A DNA stretch of 64,000 bases from Gyrodactylus bullatarudis (GCA_012064415.1 SSNU01000675.1:62001-126000); one strand, 5' to 3'; shown: positions 1 to 14,100, counted from the first letter of the stretch. The notes: a model not told the origin generated them from the sequence alone. Numbers and translations are program-made.

Positions 1-29
1 AGTAAAGTATTGAATTTAGTAGATCAAAT

Positions 30-698
30 ATGTCAGATTCAGACTCGGACTTCCCAGATTACGGATGCAACACTGATCAAAGGACTCATTATCAAACACC
101 TTTATTGGCTATTATAGATTTGTTAATGAATGGTACTGATGCGAATTTAGATGAAGCAGTTGACAGTTTTAATAATATCTTAACTACATGCAGATATGGA
201 AATCTTGATGGAATCGAATCGTATATTGCAAGTTTTGCTGAAAAGTACGATAAAAAAACAAAAACTGAAGTTGTAGATTTCATAGAAAAGATTCATTTGA
301 ATGAGGAACCAGCACTTCCTAATCAAGATCCAAATCTATGGGAGTTTTATTGGAGGGTTATTAAAATCACTGGAATGTGTGAAATAAAGCACGAATTAAA
401 ACCGGAGGAAAAAGAAATGTGTAAAAAAGTCAAGGGATTAAAGAAACTTTTTAAAAATTACCTCTCATGTAACAAAAGTCTTTTTCACTTTCATGAAAGA
501 GTCGAGAAAACTAAGGTAGAATCAGAAGATGCACAGGCAATATTGGATCTTTTGATTGAGAGAATAAAACATTACGAAATACAACAACTAGTTAGACAAA
601 CTTTGGATGAGTATAAGAGTTTAGGTGAAAATAGATTTTTATCAGTTGTTTACTACTGTAATCTCAACTTCCCTATGCATTACATGATGATGATGTAG
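30..698 (+). CDS. Unrecognised acidic single-exon protein, 222 aa
   Basis: An uninterrupted reading frame starts at an ATG in an A-rich context and ends in TAG after four Met codons. The protein opens with an acidic stretch (MSDSDSDFPDY) and is otherwise predicted soluble, mostly helical and charged, with no signal peptide or membrane segment. I do not recognise a family. A poly(A) signal AATAAA at 830-835 gives a 3' UTR of about 130 nt, which supports a real transcript. Only 29 bases lie upstream in the window, so a 5' exon outside the window cannot be excluded, and a GT at 625 could act as a donor making the true C-terminus different. Codon use looks coding and the frame is far longer than chance frames in this AT-rich sequence. 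Confidence 0.6.
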   Translation: MSDSDSDFPDYGCNTDQRTHYQTPLLAIIDLLMNGTDANLDEAVDSFNNILTTCRYGNLDGIESYIASFAEKYDKKTKTEVVDFIEKIHLNEEPALPNQDPNLWEFYWRVIKITGMCEIKHELKPEEKEMCKKVKGLKKLFKNYLSCNKSLFHFHERVEKTKVESEDAQAILDLLIERIKHYEIQQLVRQTLDEYKSLGENRFLSVVYYCNLNFPMHYMMMM

Positions 699-829
699 AG
701 GGGCATGAAAGAAATAGTTTTTTCATCAAAATATGGAAGGATTTTCATTGTCTTTAATTAACTTTAATTTCAACTTTTAAATTACATTTTTTTGTTTCTT
801 GCTAAGGATGAGAATTTTACTATTTTTAC

Positions 830-835
830 AATAAA
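830..835 (+). terminator. Poly(A) signal of the first gene
   Basis: AATAAA about 130 nt after the stop codon of the gene at 30-698. Confidence 0.45.
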
Positions 836-1674
836 TTCAAAATTTTCCTCTGTGAAGTAAGGAAAAGAATAACATTTTCAAATTCCATGATGGAATAAGT
901 CGTGAATTTGTTAAAATTTTCTTATTATTATTATTAAAAGTTTATTGACTATAGAGAGAATAGATATTTTGCATTAGAACCGCTTGGTCGAATCAAAAAT
1001 CAAATTTGTTCTCTCATCATTTGTAGTTGAGATAAGTTACACCCCTTATAAGGAAAAAACTCTGACGGCTGATGGCAGCTGCGGAAGAATTTGGCAAAAA
1101 AACGAATAGCACTATGAGAATCAGCGTGAAAAACTGCAAAAGAATTTTAATTCTGCCTGGTTGTGAAGATAAAGTTATTTTTTGGTTGCATGGTGTGCTA
1201 CAGTTGTCGCCAAAACCGTGCTTTTATTTTTTTGAATATCTCAGTTAATAATATATTATAATATATGTGACTACTAATAACTTATAAGTAATAACTTATT
1301 ACTAATAAGTAATATTTTAAACACTATATTTTTATAATGTTTACTTAAAATTGCAATGTCATTTTCGAGATGTCAGAAATCATCATTTTTTAACTGCCAA
1401 AAAAATGAAATTCTAACTTAAAATTTGTGACAATATCATGATTGCATTTTAGAGGATATAAAACCATTTTTTGAGACCAAGTATTTGTAACCCGTATCAT
1501 ACATTCAATTGTCATGTTGAGAACAAATGAACTAGCATGTTAAACGAAAATAGAATTCAGGGTTTGGCATGTTTAATTAGACAATGAACTTTATTTTGTT
1601 TACTGTCAGGTGAGCTCATTGAACTGGATAGAGATGACCTGGCAAAAATAACTTTAGTTTTAAAATAGAAATAA

Positions 1675-2040
1675 AAGATATATTAACACCAAATACGTAT
1701 TTCTTAAAGGATCATCAGTGGTATCACTTTAAAAATGATAAGAGTTAAATAATTGAATGAAAATAATAATTTACAATTTTGAAAGAAATAGTAAAAGTTC
1801 AAGAATTAAGAATATATGCAAGCTGAAAAAACACCAAAACTCTCCATTAAATAGCAACAGTGGAGAGAAAAGTAAAAAAGCTCACATAGGCCAAGGTAGT
1901 TGAAGATTATATGAATGGTTTTTCTGAACACATAGATTAGGTTTGTATTGATTAATAAAGAATTTCTCTTTAACCCATACATCTATGCTGTCATCCCCAG
2001 GGTTTTTGTATAAAACGGGAAAATTTGAAATTTAGTTTAG
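1675..2040 (-). mobile_element. Penelope-like element 3' remnant (family 1)
   Basis: The segment is closely similar, block by block, to 43160-43530, which is the 3' end of a Penelope-like element whose GIY-YIG frame is intact. Shared landmarks are 'tattaacaccaaat', 'gaaaataataatttacaa', 'acaccaaaactctccat' and 'cataggccaaggtagttgaa'. It carries stops and indels, so it is a dead copy cut off at both ends. Confidence 0.7.
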
Positions 2041-2049
2041 TCAGCGTAG

Positions 2050-2500
2050 TTCTTCTTATTACATTTTCAAATTCCATGATGGAATAAGTCATGAATTTGT
2101 TAAAAAAAATTTTAATTCCTAAAAAAATTTCAATTTGACCAAAATATGATCAGTTTTTGAATCTCAAAAATACATTCTACTTTATGCTGATATATCAGAT
2201 TAGACTTAGATTTCGAAATTCGTCAAAACTATCCATAATTTAGAGATTGACATTTTTCTTGAAAAGAGCAATTTTCTACGGCCCAATTCTGAATCTAATT
2301 CGTCTAATATCAGCATTCGTAATCGATAAAAATTTTGGGTTTTTTCGAAATCTTGATCAGATTGAATGGTCTTCAACTTTTTTCAATCTCCAAAACTTAT
2401 TAGCTCATTTTATTATGGAATTCAAAAAATATATTTTTACTTTCTGACTTTCTGGAAAAATATTGAGATATTTGTAAAAATAGTAAATTCTCATTTTCAT
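2050..2500. repeat. Foldback repeat, member of a dispersed family
   Basis: The two halves are imperfect inverted copies, for example 'gctgatatatcagattagac' on the left against 'gtctaatatcagc' on the right. The right end (containing 'ttagctcatttta' and 'gtaaaaatagtaaattctca') recurs near 10550-10680, 16130-16240 and 49770-49890, so it is a dispersed non-coding repeat. Confidence 0.6.
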
Positions 2501-3296
2501 GTAACCTGCAGACGCTTCCAAAACTGAGTGAAAATTTGATTCCGGGGCGAAGAGTCCGTACGATCAGATAATTTTTATTAGATATTGTGCGGTCTAAATA
2601 TTATTTCATTTACCTGTTTAGACATAAGAAAGTGGGAAAAAGATAAAAAATTTGATTGAAGCTGGTTAATATAGAGTAATGAATTTATGAATTTTAGTAG
2701 AATCTAGGATCAAAACTTATATTGGGTCTCTCTATAGCTCACTTTCAGAAGAATAGTGCATTATTTGCCAAAATTGTCTGGTCTTGGCTGTGTGATGATG
2801 TTGAACATAGGAAGTTGGCAGAAAATTTTCCTAGAATAGTGGTAAAAGCAAATACCACTATAAACTATAGAAGATGTGAGTAACTTTATCAGATAAATAA
2901 AAACTCTAGTGTAGGTTATACAATTTTTTAATTTTTCTTTTATTAGATTGACGAAAGAGTTTTAGGAAATTATAAAAAACTTATTGGTTGGATTATTAAT
3001 GAATTATTTTTAGCCCTTAAAGAGCCAGGGAAAAATTTTTCAAGGTACATGCGTTAAAAACTGAACAAAAATTCAAAAATTTTGCCTGTTTTTGAAGATA
3101 AAGTTATTTTTTGTTGCATAGTGTGCTAGATACCAATATGGCTGATTTACTTGACAAATTCTCCGAGATTCAGATTCTATCGAGCAGTTAGTTGATATGA
3201 AGTAGACAAAAATCAAACATTTTTCCCAGAATGTCAGGAAGAAAACTATTTTTTTCAATGATGAATTGGAATAGAAAGACAATTTCCGAATTGTTC

Positions 3297-4060
3297 CCTC
3301 ATCATCGGATATATTATACTACAAATATGCAGATGATATAAAAATACTCTGTCCTATCAAAAATGGAATTGAATCTATCCAAAGTGAAATAAATCACCTT
3401 ACTACCAGTCTTGGCCAGATCGGCCTATCCCTCAATCATAGCAAAACGAAAATCTTGAATTTATCTCCAAACATTCCTCTGACTCCTGACCTCACTTCTT
3501 TGGTTGTTAGCGAAGTCAATGATCTCGGATTATTTTACAACAACAAGCTGGATACCTCAATACATGCCAAACATGTTCTCAATAAGCTGAGAGTCAAAAC
3601 TTATTTTTTACGGAAATTTGTTCACTCCCCCGAACTTCGGCTCCTTCTGTTCAAACAATTTATTCTCCCGCATTTTGATTATGGAGCATCTCTTCTCTGC
3701 AACCTACCAACGGGAACAATTAAGAAAACTGAACGCCTTCAATTTCAATTCCTACGGGCGTTTTTTGGTCCCAACTCATACAAGGATCTCCTCGAAAAGG
3801 CTAATTTACATCCCATCTGGCTTAGAAGAATTGCCTCATCAGTTGCTCTCTACCAGAAAATTCCAAAACAAAATCACCATTACCACAATCTCCGCTCTTC
3901 AAGAGGATTTACAGTTCTACTTACCACCCTTCAACCTCTGAGGCACAGATTTCAAATTAACCTAGATGCATTTAAAGATCAAAGTATAAAACAGATTGTT
4001 TCATTTATTTTTAATTTTGTACCAGATAACCACGACTACTTTACAAACTTTTTTAAATAA
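3297..4060 (+). mobile_element. 5'-truncated non-LTR retrotransposon (LINE), reverse transcriptase C-terminal half
   Basis: One frame is open from about 3299 to the TAA at 4058-4060. It contains the RT catalytic box YADD (codons at 3326-3337, context KYADDIK), then a GLSLNHSKTKIL block typical of RT domain D/E, and a thumb-like tail with KTYFLRKFV and ILPHFDYGASL, as in CR1/L2/Rex-type LINEs. Everything upstream of the YADD box (endonuclease and fingers) is missing, as expected from incomplete target-primed reverse transcription. A TA-rich tail ('tatatatatata') follows the stop codon. The frame has no internal stop, so the insertion is fairly young. The clade is uncertain; that it is RT is clear. 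Confidence 0.85.
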
Positions 4061-5132
4061 AAATCTTATATATATATATAAAAATCCGGCCCAAGATAAA
4101 ATTCCAATTTTCGGGATCAACATTAGAAAAATAATTCGAATTTGGCTATGGAGGCTGAGAGAAAACTTCTAATTTTTGGATCATTTTCCTTCATCAAAAA
4201 GCAAACAAATTCGAATTCTGTATCAAATGTTGATCGCAATTATCCTCATTAAATCTGCTTTAAATCTCCGAAATTCTAAAAATAGCCTAATTTATTAACC
4301 TGAGTATATTCATGAGATCTGAAATACAATCAGAGTTTCAAAGTTGGAAGTTCAATGAGTACAGATTCTATAGAAGGGCTTGACATATTTTTTCAGCTTT
4401 AATGAAAAATTGTAATGTATTTTTACTTGTATCAAGTTGATATTATCAGTGCAATTATAATATTCTAAAATAGTGTGTATTTACTTGAAAGTAGTTATGA
4501 TATTTTGAAAAATATATTTTTTGTCCCATGTATTCCTAGAATCAAGACAGAAGTTGTAGAGTAAGCGAGAAAATGAATATAAACGAGGAAATTTTATCTT
4601 TATTTTATAAATTGTAATAACAGTAATACAGTATAAGAGTTAAATCAAGCATGAAGAATGTTGGCCTGTGGTCTATTTCTCGGGGTTGTTATTATGAGTC
4701 ATTTACTCTTTTGCTTTCTCTGTATGTTGTCGGGAATGAAAAATAAGGTTTATATAGCAATAATAATGTAATAATGAAAATAAGTAAGTAGACAATGTCA
4801 TATTTCAGATCACATTCACATTCATAATCTCTTTCATTTTAAATTTAAATAAGCATGGAAAAAAGAGGGAGGGGGGTTTGGAGGGAATGAATAATTCTCA
4901 AAGAAGGAGGATATAATGATTTCAGAGCGTTCGATAAAGATTACAGTATTTTACACGTGGGATATACAATGTATATATGTCTCACTTACAAACAATAATA
5001 ATTAGTAATAATAGTAGAATATTTAATAGATACATGAAGAAAAATCCAAATTTCAAAAATTCCTCCACAATCAACCATATTTACACAGTGGAAGACTCTC
5101 TCTGAGTAGGTTTCCCATTGAAAGGGGGGTTG
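4061..5132. other. Intergenic sequence and 3' UTR of the Rho kinase gene
   Basis: No coding sequence is seen. On the minus strand AATAAA at 4599-4604 lies about 530 nt beyond the ROCK stop codon and is a plausible poly(A) signal, so roughly 4580-5132 would be ROCK 3' UTR. 4061-4580 shows only AT-rich sequence. Confidence 0.5.
4599..4604 (-). terminator. Candidate poly(A) signal of ROCK
   Basis: AATAAA on the minus strand about 530 nt downstream of the ROCK stop codon. Confidence 0.4.
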
Positions 5133-8100
5133 TTATTCCTCGTTGTTATTTTTGTTGTTAGTGATTGAGTCATCTTTAATCTCGTTGGCTGGAGATTTCT
5201 TCCGGTTTGGTTTCGGGGTCGAAGCAATGGCTACAGTCGACTGATGATCATTGTTATTCGCCAGGGATGATGTATTCTTCGTTATGTACTTTAAGAGGGA
5301 ATTGCCAGAAATACTCTTTGAAGCTCGCATGCTTCTGTATAGGTTCTGGGCTTTATATGTCGCTATGGAGTAGCTGCGTGAGTCTAATTTACTGGTTGGA
5401 ACCTCCATTGATAATTTGTATTTGTCGATGAAACCTCGAATTTGACCAATCCAGATGATCTTTTCATGTTCACTGGACATGCGAAGAAGACGAATTTTTG
5501 TGGCATTGTTGCATGAGACAAATTTCATGCCCTTCTCCACATGCTCAGCGTGGATTCTCATCCGGCATTTGATGCATTCCATGCCGGGTGGGGGATTGAA
5601 TATGTCGGAGCAGGGTCGATGGCAGACATCGCAAAGTTGATTTGCGAATCTGAACGTCATTGAATGAAACGTGTGATTCTGCCAATGGAAGGTGCCATCT
5701 TGTAGAAAGGAATGTGTCAGTGAAGCATTTGATGAAGTTGCTGAGCTCATGTTGAGAAAAGATTCTTCATCGTTGGGACTTCGGGAATCATCATAAAATA
5801 GCTGGAGGACTCTTGGTACATCTTCCTTCTTTGCATGATGAACATCCAAAGAACTGGCCTCTCTAGCGTGAAGAATCTAAAATGAAGCTTTAATTAATTT
5901 TGGACTAATTTCCAGGATGATAAATGAAAAATGTACCTGACAAATGTGAATTTCCTCAAAGGGTGGTAACCCTTTGTCTTTCTCTTCACGTTTATTGTAG
6001 AATGAGATCTGATTCGGCCTCAGGACGGCATACTTTTCGTCCCAGATTAATTTCTCTCGGCCACGACCCTTGGAGGGCAAATCGAGTTTACATTCTAAAT
6101 TGACAACTGGCTCAATGTTCTTGTTTGTATCGTCTGAAATAAACGAGACTAGCTTATCAATCTTGAAATCAATTCTTATTCAAAATAAATGCATTATATA
6201 TATCAAGGCCATGTAAAAAAATGGAAAGAAAAGTCGATGAAGTAATATCAGGACGGTTATTCATTGCTTTGAAAAAGAAGGTAATGGTAAAAATATTAGT
6301 GTTCTGCAACCACAAGAGAAAAGAATGTTTTTGACTGCCTGTGTTGTGTGATATACATTTTAAGACGTGACTGTTTTCTCTAGCCAAATGTAGAGAGAAA
6401 TGGAAATTTATATATCTGCCTCTCTCTCAATCGTTGCAAAAGAATTCAGTTTTATAAGTTTTATTTATCCGTTCATATTCATTTAAAGACTGAAATACGA
6501 TGCATATTGATATATACAGTATACTGATTGATGAAGAAAGCAGTCTGAAATGTGATACTTTTTTCAAATAAATGAAATTAATTTTTTGAATATCTATAGA
6601 ATCTTTGGTTGATCGATTTTCGGTCAGATTTTCAGATAATTTTAGTTATAGTTAAGACTAATTAGGCGACGTCAATATTTCTACAAAGGTAATACAATTG
6701 ATATTGAGATGAGTTGAGTAGCCTTGTTGAGACATGGGATGTTTTCTAGATTATTATTATCATAAAGTTGGTTAATATGACGTTAGGAATCAATATTATA
6801 TATGGTTCAATATTTTCATCAAGAATTCGAATTTTGCCCACTTTTACCAGTTGAAGAAAAGAATTATTTTAAATGAAATGATTTTCTTGTCTAATCTTGA
6901 TCCTGAAAAACCTCTTTTGATTAAATCAATAAAAATTTCCGGCTCAAAATTTGAAAAAAGGGATTTTAACGCCAAATTGAAATCTGAATGGCGATATTTT
7001 TCATAAAAACAATTTTTTTTCAGAATTATTTTCTTCAACTGGTAAAAGTGGGCAACATGAATAGGATTCCAAAAAATCTTTAAAAAATTTGAATTCTTGA
7101 TGAAAATATCGAGATTTCTGTAATCAATGATCCTAAGGAATCCAGATCATTTCGCCTACTTTTACCATTTGAATGAATAAATTCCGATTATGTTTCAAAA
7201 ATAGTGGATTTTTCGAAAATTCAATGGGGATATTCAAGTCTAAATCTGATCGTTGAAAACATTTTCGACTATTCTGTTATTTTCAAATCAACATTACTAG
7301 ATTTCTTAATGAAAAATTTATAGATTCACACCAATCAGCCTTAGTAGTGAATAAGATTTTTTCACTCAACTTTGAAAATTCCAAGGTGACTACTAGGCTA
7401 GACTGAAATTTTTTTCTCCAAACAAATCACGAGAGGACTTACTTTTCTGATAAATTTTAGTACTAAGATCATGTTTTGCATAATTTTGAAGCGTGAAAGT
7501 CAATCTCCATTATGTCATCGCCCATTTTTCCCATGGACATGATTAAATAACGAAATTAACCATGCAGCCCCTCTTGATGACAGGATTACTATTTTTGAAG
7601 ATAAAACTTAAGAAATCCATTAAATGGCCAAGATATTCCGGATTTTAGTGAAAATTTATTGAAAATTGAGCGGTGATTTGAAAAATTTTGAATTTTTAAA
7701 AACCGAATGACATAATGGAGAATCAGATTCGACACATGAATTTATAGTCCTATCAGAAAAGTTGGTCCTAATTTAAGGTTAAAAATTTCACCCTAGCCTA
7801 GTGACTACTAATGGGTTGGGGAAGGGGTTTAAAAGTTGATTACATTAGTGCATATTATTCGATAAATTCACTTTTCATTGACAAAATAATGATTAGTTTA
7901 TTTGTAAGCAGAAAATGAAAAAGAAATTATGTTTAGTAAAAGAAAAGTTTATCTTGAAGCATTCAATAATCAATAAGGAGGTTTGCATTCATTTCTTGCT
8001 AAAGGCACGAGAGATAACCATGAGAATGAAGAAGAAGAAAATAGAAACAACAACCATCAAATGAATAGTATACACATTTGAAAAGTAATTTAGAGTGCAA

Positions 8101-11100
8101 AACTGGCTTTGTAAGAATTATTTTGTCAGAGTTACAACAACTGAAAATTTTGATCCTATAGCTGGAATTTTTAGAGCAACAAGTCTTGTAAATTTATCGA
8201 AGATGAATGTTACCTTTCTTCCCAAGCTGGAGTATTTTTAGGCTTTAGTAGGTGTACAGTCAATTTCACCCAGGATGATAAATTAAAAACATTTCATGCA
8301 AGTTTACTTTTATATCTCTCTGCCCCAAATAAGTAGACAATGAGCATTCACTGTTCAGTATCCAGGGTCCAATCAGAGTTGAGCAGATTATTTCTATTCC
8401 CAATATTTCACAATTCTTAGGCTTAACAGAAAAAAGGCTTTCAGATATTGGGAATAGAAAAAATTTGCTCAACTCTGATTGGACATAGGATACTGAAAAT
8501 TCATTGGCTACTTATTTGGGGCATGAAGATATAAAAGTAAACTTCCATGAAATTTTTAATTTATCTCGAGTCATCATTTGTGAATTAAATTGACTTTACT
8601 TAGTAGGAATAAGCTACAGGATAATGTTAGTTTATATAAAGTTTGGAATGTATGATTTTTATTTGGCGCCAGAGTCCCATATTTTTGAACTTTGAACAGG
8701 AAATTTTTATTAATTTGAAAATGGCAGCATTATCAAGTTTTGAAGAATTAGAATTAGACTTGAGTTGCAGCACTATAAAAGATTTAGCATCCTTCCACGC
8801 TGTAGATTCTGGAATTATGTTCACAAATTTCCTAGAATTATCACCATAGAGTTCACAGAGATAAAACCAAAAACTGTATGAATCATTCAGTTTTGTTTCA
8901 GACCGCAAAAAAAGATGCCAGAACAACTTACCGCCATCAAGGGTGTTAGTTTCATCCGATGTGGAATAGGAAAGGACAGCTTCGGCATTTTTCTCATATT
9001 TGCCATAGCCATTTTTGTCAAGGATATCATATAATTGGGCTAGTTGGGCCTTGTTCTCAGCTAGCTCATCAGTGATTTTTCTATTCGTATCTGTCAGGGA
9101 AGCACAGATTTCAGTACGCTCGGAAAGGTCTTGTTTCAGCTGTTGAATCGTATGCTGAGAGGTTACTTCCAATTCTTTGTATTTGGAGTCGAGATTTTTA
9201 CATCTTAAAAGTTAAAATATAAATTTAAAATAGTACATCCTTTTCTTGTAAATGTAGTTAATTAAGAGTTGTTCAGTTCTTTTAATCAAACTTCATTTCA
9301 AAGACAAAGTTTCCTTTTGAACTACAAACTAATATTTAAATGCAAGAATTAGATAATTTGAGTTTATTCTACTACACTGGAATGATGATGAAATTTTAAT
9401 TATTCTTCAGCAAACTTTTCAACCGAGAACGAATGTCAAATCTTCTATTGGAAATTTAATCAATTTAGGCTATTTCAAATAAAAGATTTGAGGATATACG
9501 AAAATCTGGTAAGAATTTAGCCGTCTTCTCAATTTTAAATCGGATAAATTCTGAGACATGAATTTGAAACACTGATTGGACTCTTGTGTGAAATTATGTA
9601 AATTGGACTCTTGGTATCATTGATTCATTCTATTAGAAAATTGTTCATTACTAACACTTTAGAATGTTGATAGCCATCAAGACCAAAAAACCATCATCAT
9701 AATAACATAAAATTGTATTTAAAGCTATTTAGTTTGATTCATAAAGATTTGCTAAAGTCAGAGGAGAAGACTCTATTGATTAATAAATTCCAGTGAGATT
9801 GTGGAGGATCTTAAGAAGGATACTGTTGTTAGTAGGCATATTAGACATATTAGAAGAAAATGCGGCTTCAATTTAAAATTTTTCCGTGTTATACAAAAAT
9901 CCTAGTGACGACATTGTAGAAAAATTAACCCATATAAACTTAATCTCTGAGTTCAGAAAAACTATTCCAATAATCTTCAGCTACTTTGGCCTATGTGAGC
10001 TTATTCACTGAACTTTCTCCACTACTATTATTTTCATTTTCGAGGTATTGCGGATTCAAAGAAAAAAAAATTTTTGAATTCTAAAAGGAATGAGCTGATA
10101 AGATGAGGATATTTGAAAAAATTCCAAAAAAAATTCAATATGACCGAAATCAGGCCGTTTTTTGAATTTCCAAATTTCCACATTTTGAGCTCAGAATTTT
10201 TATCGATTTCGAGTATTCGAAGCAGTTAAATGCAGATATTTGGGATCACCATTGAACGAAGAATTCGAACCCATCTTAACTGAAATTCATCATTACTGTG
10301 GAAAATTGAATGTTTCGATTATCACAAAGGTAAATTATCCTAAATCTGGAAGTTTAACTTTTTCTCTGAAACAGTAAAATCCTCGCTATTTCCAAATTTG
10401 AATTCTCCGTCTAGTGGTGATCCCAAATATCTGCATTTAACTGCTTCGAATCGTCGAAATCGATAAAAATTTTGAGCTCAAAAGTTGAAAAAGTGGAAAT
10501 TTGGTGCATTTTTGAAATTCGAAAACGGCCTGATTTTGGTCACATTGAATTTTTTGTATATCCTCATCTTATTAGCTCATTCCATTTTAGAATTTAAAAA
10601 TATTATTATTTTCTATGAATCCGGAGAAAAATATCGATTTTTTTGTAAAAATAGTAAATTCTCATCTTCATATCAACTAGCTTTATTCTGTTACCATGCA
10701 AGTCTTGAAGAAAGAGATATAAGAATTTCCTAGACATGTTGAATATTCCGGGAATGAATAAGCGTGTATTGAATGATGCTTCAAGAATCTAACACTTGAA
10801 AATCACCCCCTTCTTATAATACGTTTCGTCTGTAAGAAGGTATACTAGGTTTATAAGAGGTCGGAGTATTGAAATTAATAAAGAACTCTTTTCAAAAGAA
10901 CCACTCCCTAGAGTCAAAGTTGCGAAAATCAATTTTGTAAGCAAATCATAATTATCGTACAAATATGAGATATTTAGAGAGATTAATTGAATAAAAAATA
11001 CATGAAAAGTATGCTACATTTCATTGTGGGTGTGTGTGAAAAAGTCTTTTTATACATATTTCAATGAAATAAAAATAACAAAAAATTGTTACGCTAATTC

Positions 11101-14100
11101 TCTATGGTTGAAGTTGTTCTTTCTTTCTCGTTAATGAAATGTAATTCAAAAAGAATGGTGAGAGAAGAAATAAAAAAAACAAGAATTGAATAACAGCGTT
11201 AAACTTTGCCAATGAACTTTTCTAGCAATAGAATCAATAAATTTTTAATTATTAGGGCCTCAAAAATAGTACCAAAAAAAATAAAAAATAGTATCTCATA
11301 AACTCAAAAATAAGTATAGAAAAAAGAACTTTCAAGAAAATTTAAGAGATTTTGAGTAAAAAATAGTCTTCTACTGTAAATTGTTGCAGAATTTTTAGTC
11401 AATCTTGTGTCAACAAAATTTCTGATTTTTGTTCAAATTTTTTTCCATGATAGAAAATAACCCATTCTACTCATGTTGCTCACTTTTACCAGTTGAAGAA
11501 AAAAATTCTGAAAAAAAATTATTTTTATGAAAAATATCGTCAGTTTTCAAATTCCCATTTGGCGCCAAAATCCCATTTTTTCGAACTTTGAACCGTAAAT
11601 TTTTATTGATTTGAAAGTTGGAGGTTGATCAAAAGGGGTATTTCAGGATCAAGATTAGACATAAATAAATAACATTGGTATCTTATAGAAAAGTTTGAAG
11701 AAGACAACAGAAAACATTAATTTTTATATCAATGAATTTTGATCAAAAATTTAATAAATGTTCTGTGAAATACCATCATTTTTCTGATTTTTCGCTACAT
11801 CAGAGGGCTGTAGAAACTTTTCTGTTCTTCAATTTGACAAGGGTTGGAAAATAAAAGAGTGATGGGATAAAAATTTCATTAAACTTTTTGCTCTTGATTT
11901 TTTATGGCTTCTTCGGAAACCTTCAGATTTTCGACGTCACAGAGCATGATAATCTCTCCGAGTAAGCTGCTTTCAAGGAGAGATATTTTTCAGGTGAAAT
12001 TTCCAACTTATTAGCCACAGCACTCACATGTTCACTATTTCGATCGCAAGAAACATAAAATAGATCTTCTTTAGGGGTAGCGAAAATTTGTAAGAACCTA
12101 GATTCGCCCAAGTTTTTTTCCATCGAAGGAACTATATAAGGAGAAAGAAGTCTATAGAATAGAAGTTTAGCTGTTTCAAGTATTCATCTGTCAATAAAAT
12201 ACGAAATTGGGAAATTGAATGAATGTTTTATCTTATTTTCAATAGACTTGCATCCAATGATACAGCAAAATTAGAAGTTAGAATCCCAAAGCGACATTTA
12301 AGAAATACAAAACTGACCCAATTTACGGCAGAAATTTCACCAAGATATTCTACAACATTTATAATTAATCTGAGAATAAGATTTATAATTTCCTTTGGGG
12401 TCATTTTTGGAAAAGAAAAATTTTCTTGGGTCTTTTTTGGAGTTAACCCTATTAATTTTAAAATGATACCACTGATGATGCCCTGAGAAATTATTAACTC
12501 GAAATGCAATGTTTATTCATGAACCCAGATGATATTTTGATAGCAGAAGTCATAGGAAAAACAAATTTCATCATGATGGCTCTTCATGTCCGATTTTAAA
12601 AATATTCAAGATTTTTAAACATGAATTATTGCGAAATAGTGTTTAGATCTATCGAAAATGAGTTTAAAAATTTAACCCCTGCCTAGTGCTCAATAAATCT
12701 TTTTCTTGAATTCCAAACAGGTGTATGAAAGTCTCAAAGATAAATTTGAACGTTGTTCCATAAATAAACAAAAGAAGTTTTGAATTATAAAGCCAGAGAA
12801 TCAATTGGCAATATGTTTAGGTGGCAGAATCAAATTTCAAAAATAAAATGTGACAATAAGACGATATCTCTTGATTTCCATGTGGCTGATTGCGCACATG
12901 TAAATCAAATACCATATCTTTTGTTTGTTAACATTTTTAGGCTGCAGATATCAAGTAGAAATAACGTAAAATTTTTTCAACTGACTGAACATCTGAACGT
13001 CATAAAGAAAAAGGCACTTTCCAGGTTAATAGGAGATTATAGTTAAAAATGGGTATTTCAGACAGAGTTTTATTATTCTCTCCTATAATTGCTGCAGTGA
13101 TTATCTTAACTTTAATATGTTGGTTAGAATGGCTGGATCTTGTGATGAACAGAAAATTTATTTCTTGTACCAGTAATTATATTGATAGTCTGAGTTTGCT
13201 ATTATTCATTTCAAGAAAGAATTTAAAGTATTTTTGAGAGAAAAAAGATAATTTGAATTGATTGGTGATGAAAGAGGAGCAGAAATTTTGTCAAAAATAA
13301 CATATTCTACAATTTCAAGGCACTAAGGTTTAATCACTTGATTAAAACTCTCTTGATCAACACTCACGAGGACTACTTGAAAGAAGCCAAAGTAGTAGTA
13401 GCTTGATAAAAGAAGATAAATTCTCATGATCAATTATCATTAGCATTTGTATATATGGTAGGCCAGGATGAATGAGAGTGGTATCTCTTGATTTTCTATC
13501 GAGGGTCATTATTATCAAATAAGTGAGCTCAATTGAATAGGGCGAGGGGGTGGGGGTAAAAAGGACTGATCTCTTTATTGAATTAATTAATTCAAGGAGG
13601 CTATGAATTCATATTTATTCAAGAATGAAGATAAATCAACAATACAACATTATCCTAGTCAAGGCAAGGAAAGTAAAAACTATAGTGGAAATTCCAACAT
13701 TTCCACCGGGAAAGAACCATAAATATATTTTTCATTTTTCTTAAATAAAGTAAATGGACTAAAAGACATGCAAAGAAGGGGTATGTGGTGTATGGTAGAT
13801 CTTTTTAATCTATTTTAGAAAGGAAAATGCATTAGTGATTTCACTAAAATTGAATTAAGAACAGATAGATCAAGATTAAGAGCAAAGTTCTTTTTACATT
13901 TTTTGTCAAAGAAATGGAAACTTGCTAATTTTGAACTAAGTAGTTTTTGGAGTCTAAAGAAATTAAACTAAACGTGGTTATTATTAGCAATAAGAAGGAT
14001 ATAAATATTGGAATTTGTTGGTTAGAATTGATTGATTAAAGTTGAGAACAAATCTGATTGGTTCAATTTTTTGATTTGAACACAAAAGATATCTCAAGGT

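Larger units (their letters stand above)
699..3296. other. Intergenic region filled with decayed repeats
   Basis: No gene is supported here. It holds a Penelope-type 3' remnant (1675-2040), a foldback repeat (2050-2500), and two copies of a short block reading 'gaagataaagttatttttt' (about 1168 and 3098) that mark another dispersed repeat. The rest is AT-rich sequence in which I see nothing specific. Confidence 0.6.

Noticed and set aside
11923..12123. 66-codon minus-strand frame inside the 5.5-kb ROCK intron
   Set aside because: Codon pattern looks protein-like, but ROCK phases close without it, it matches no ROCK segment, and there is no promoter or poly(A) evidence for a separate gene.
12223..12509. 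Overlapping sense and antisense frames of about 90 codons
   Set aside because: Both strands open over the same bases without family similarity; typical of low-stop chance sequence.
12780..13237. Two adjoining plus-strand frames of 88 and 62 codons
   Set aside because: No recognisable motif, no splice or poly(A) context, antisense in a ROCK intron; probably chance.
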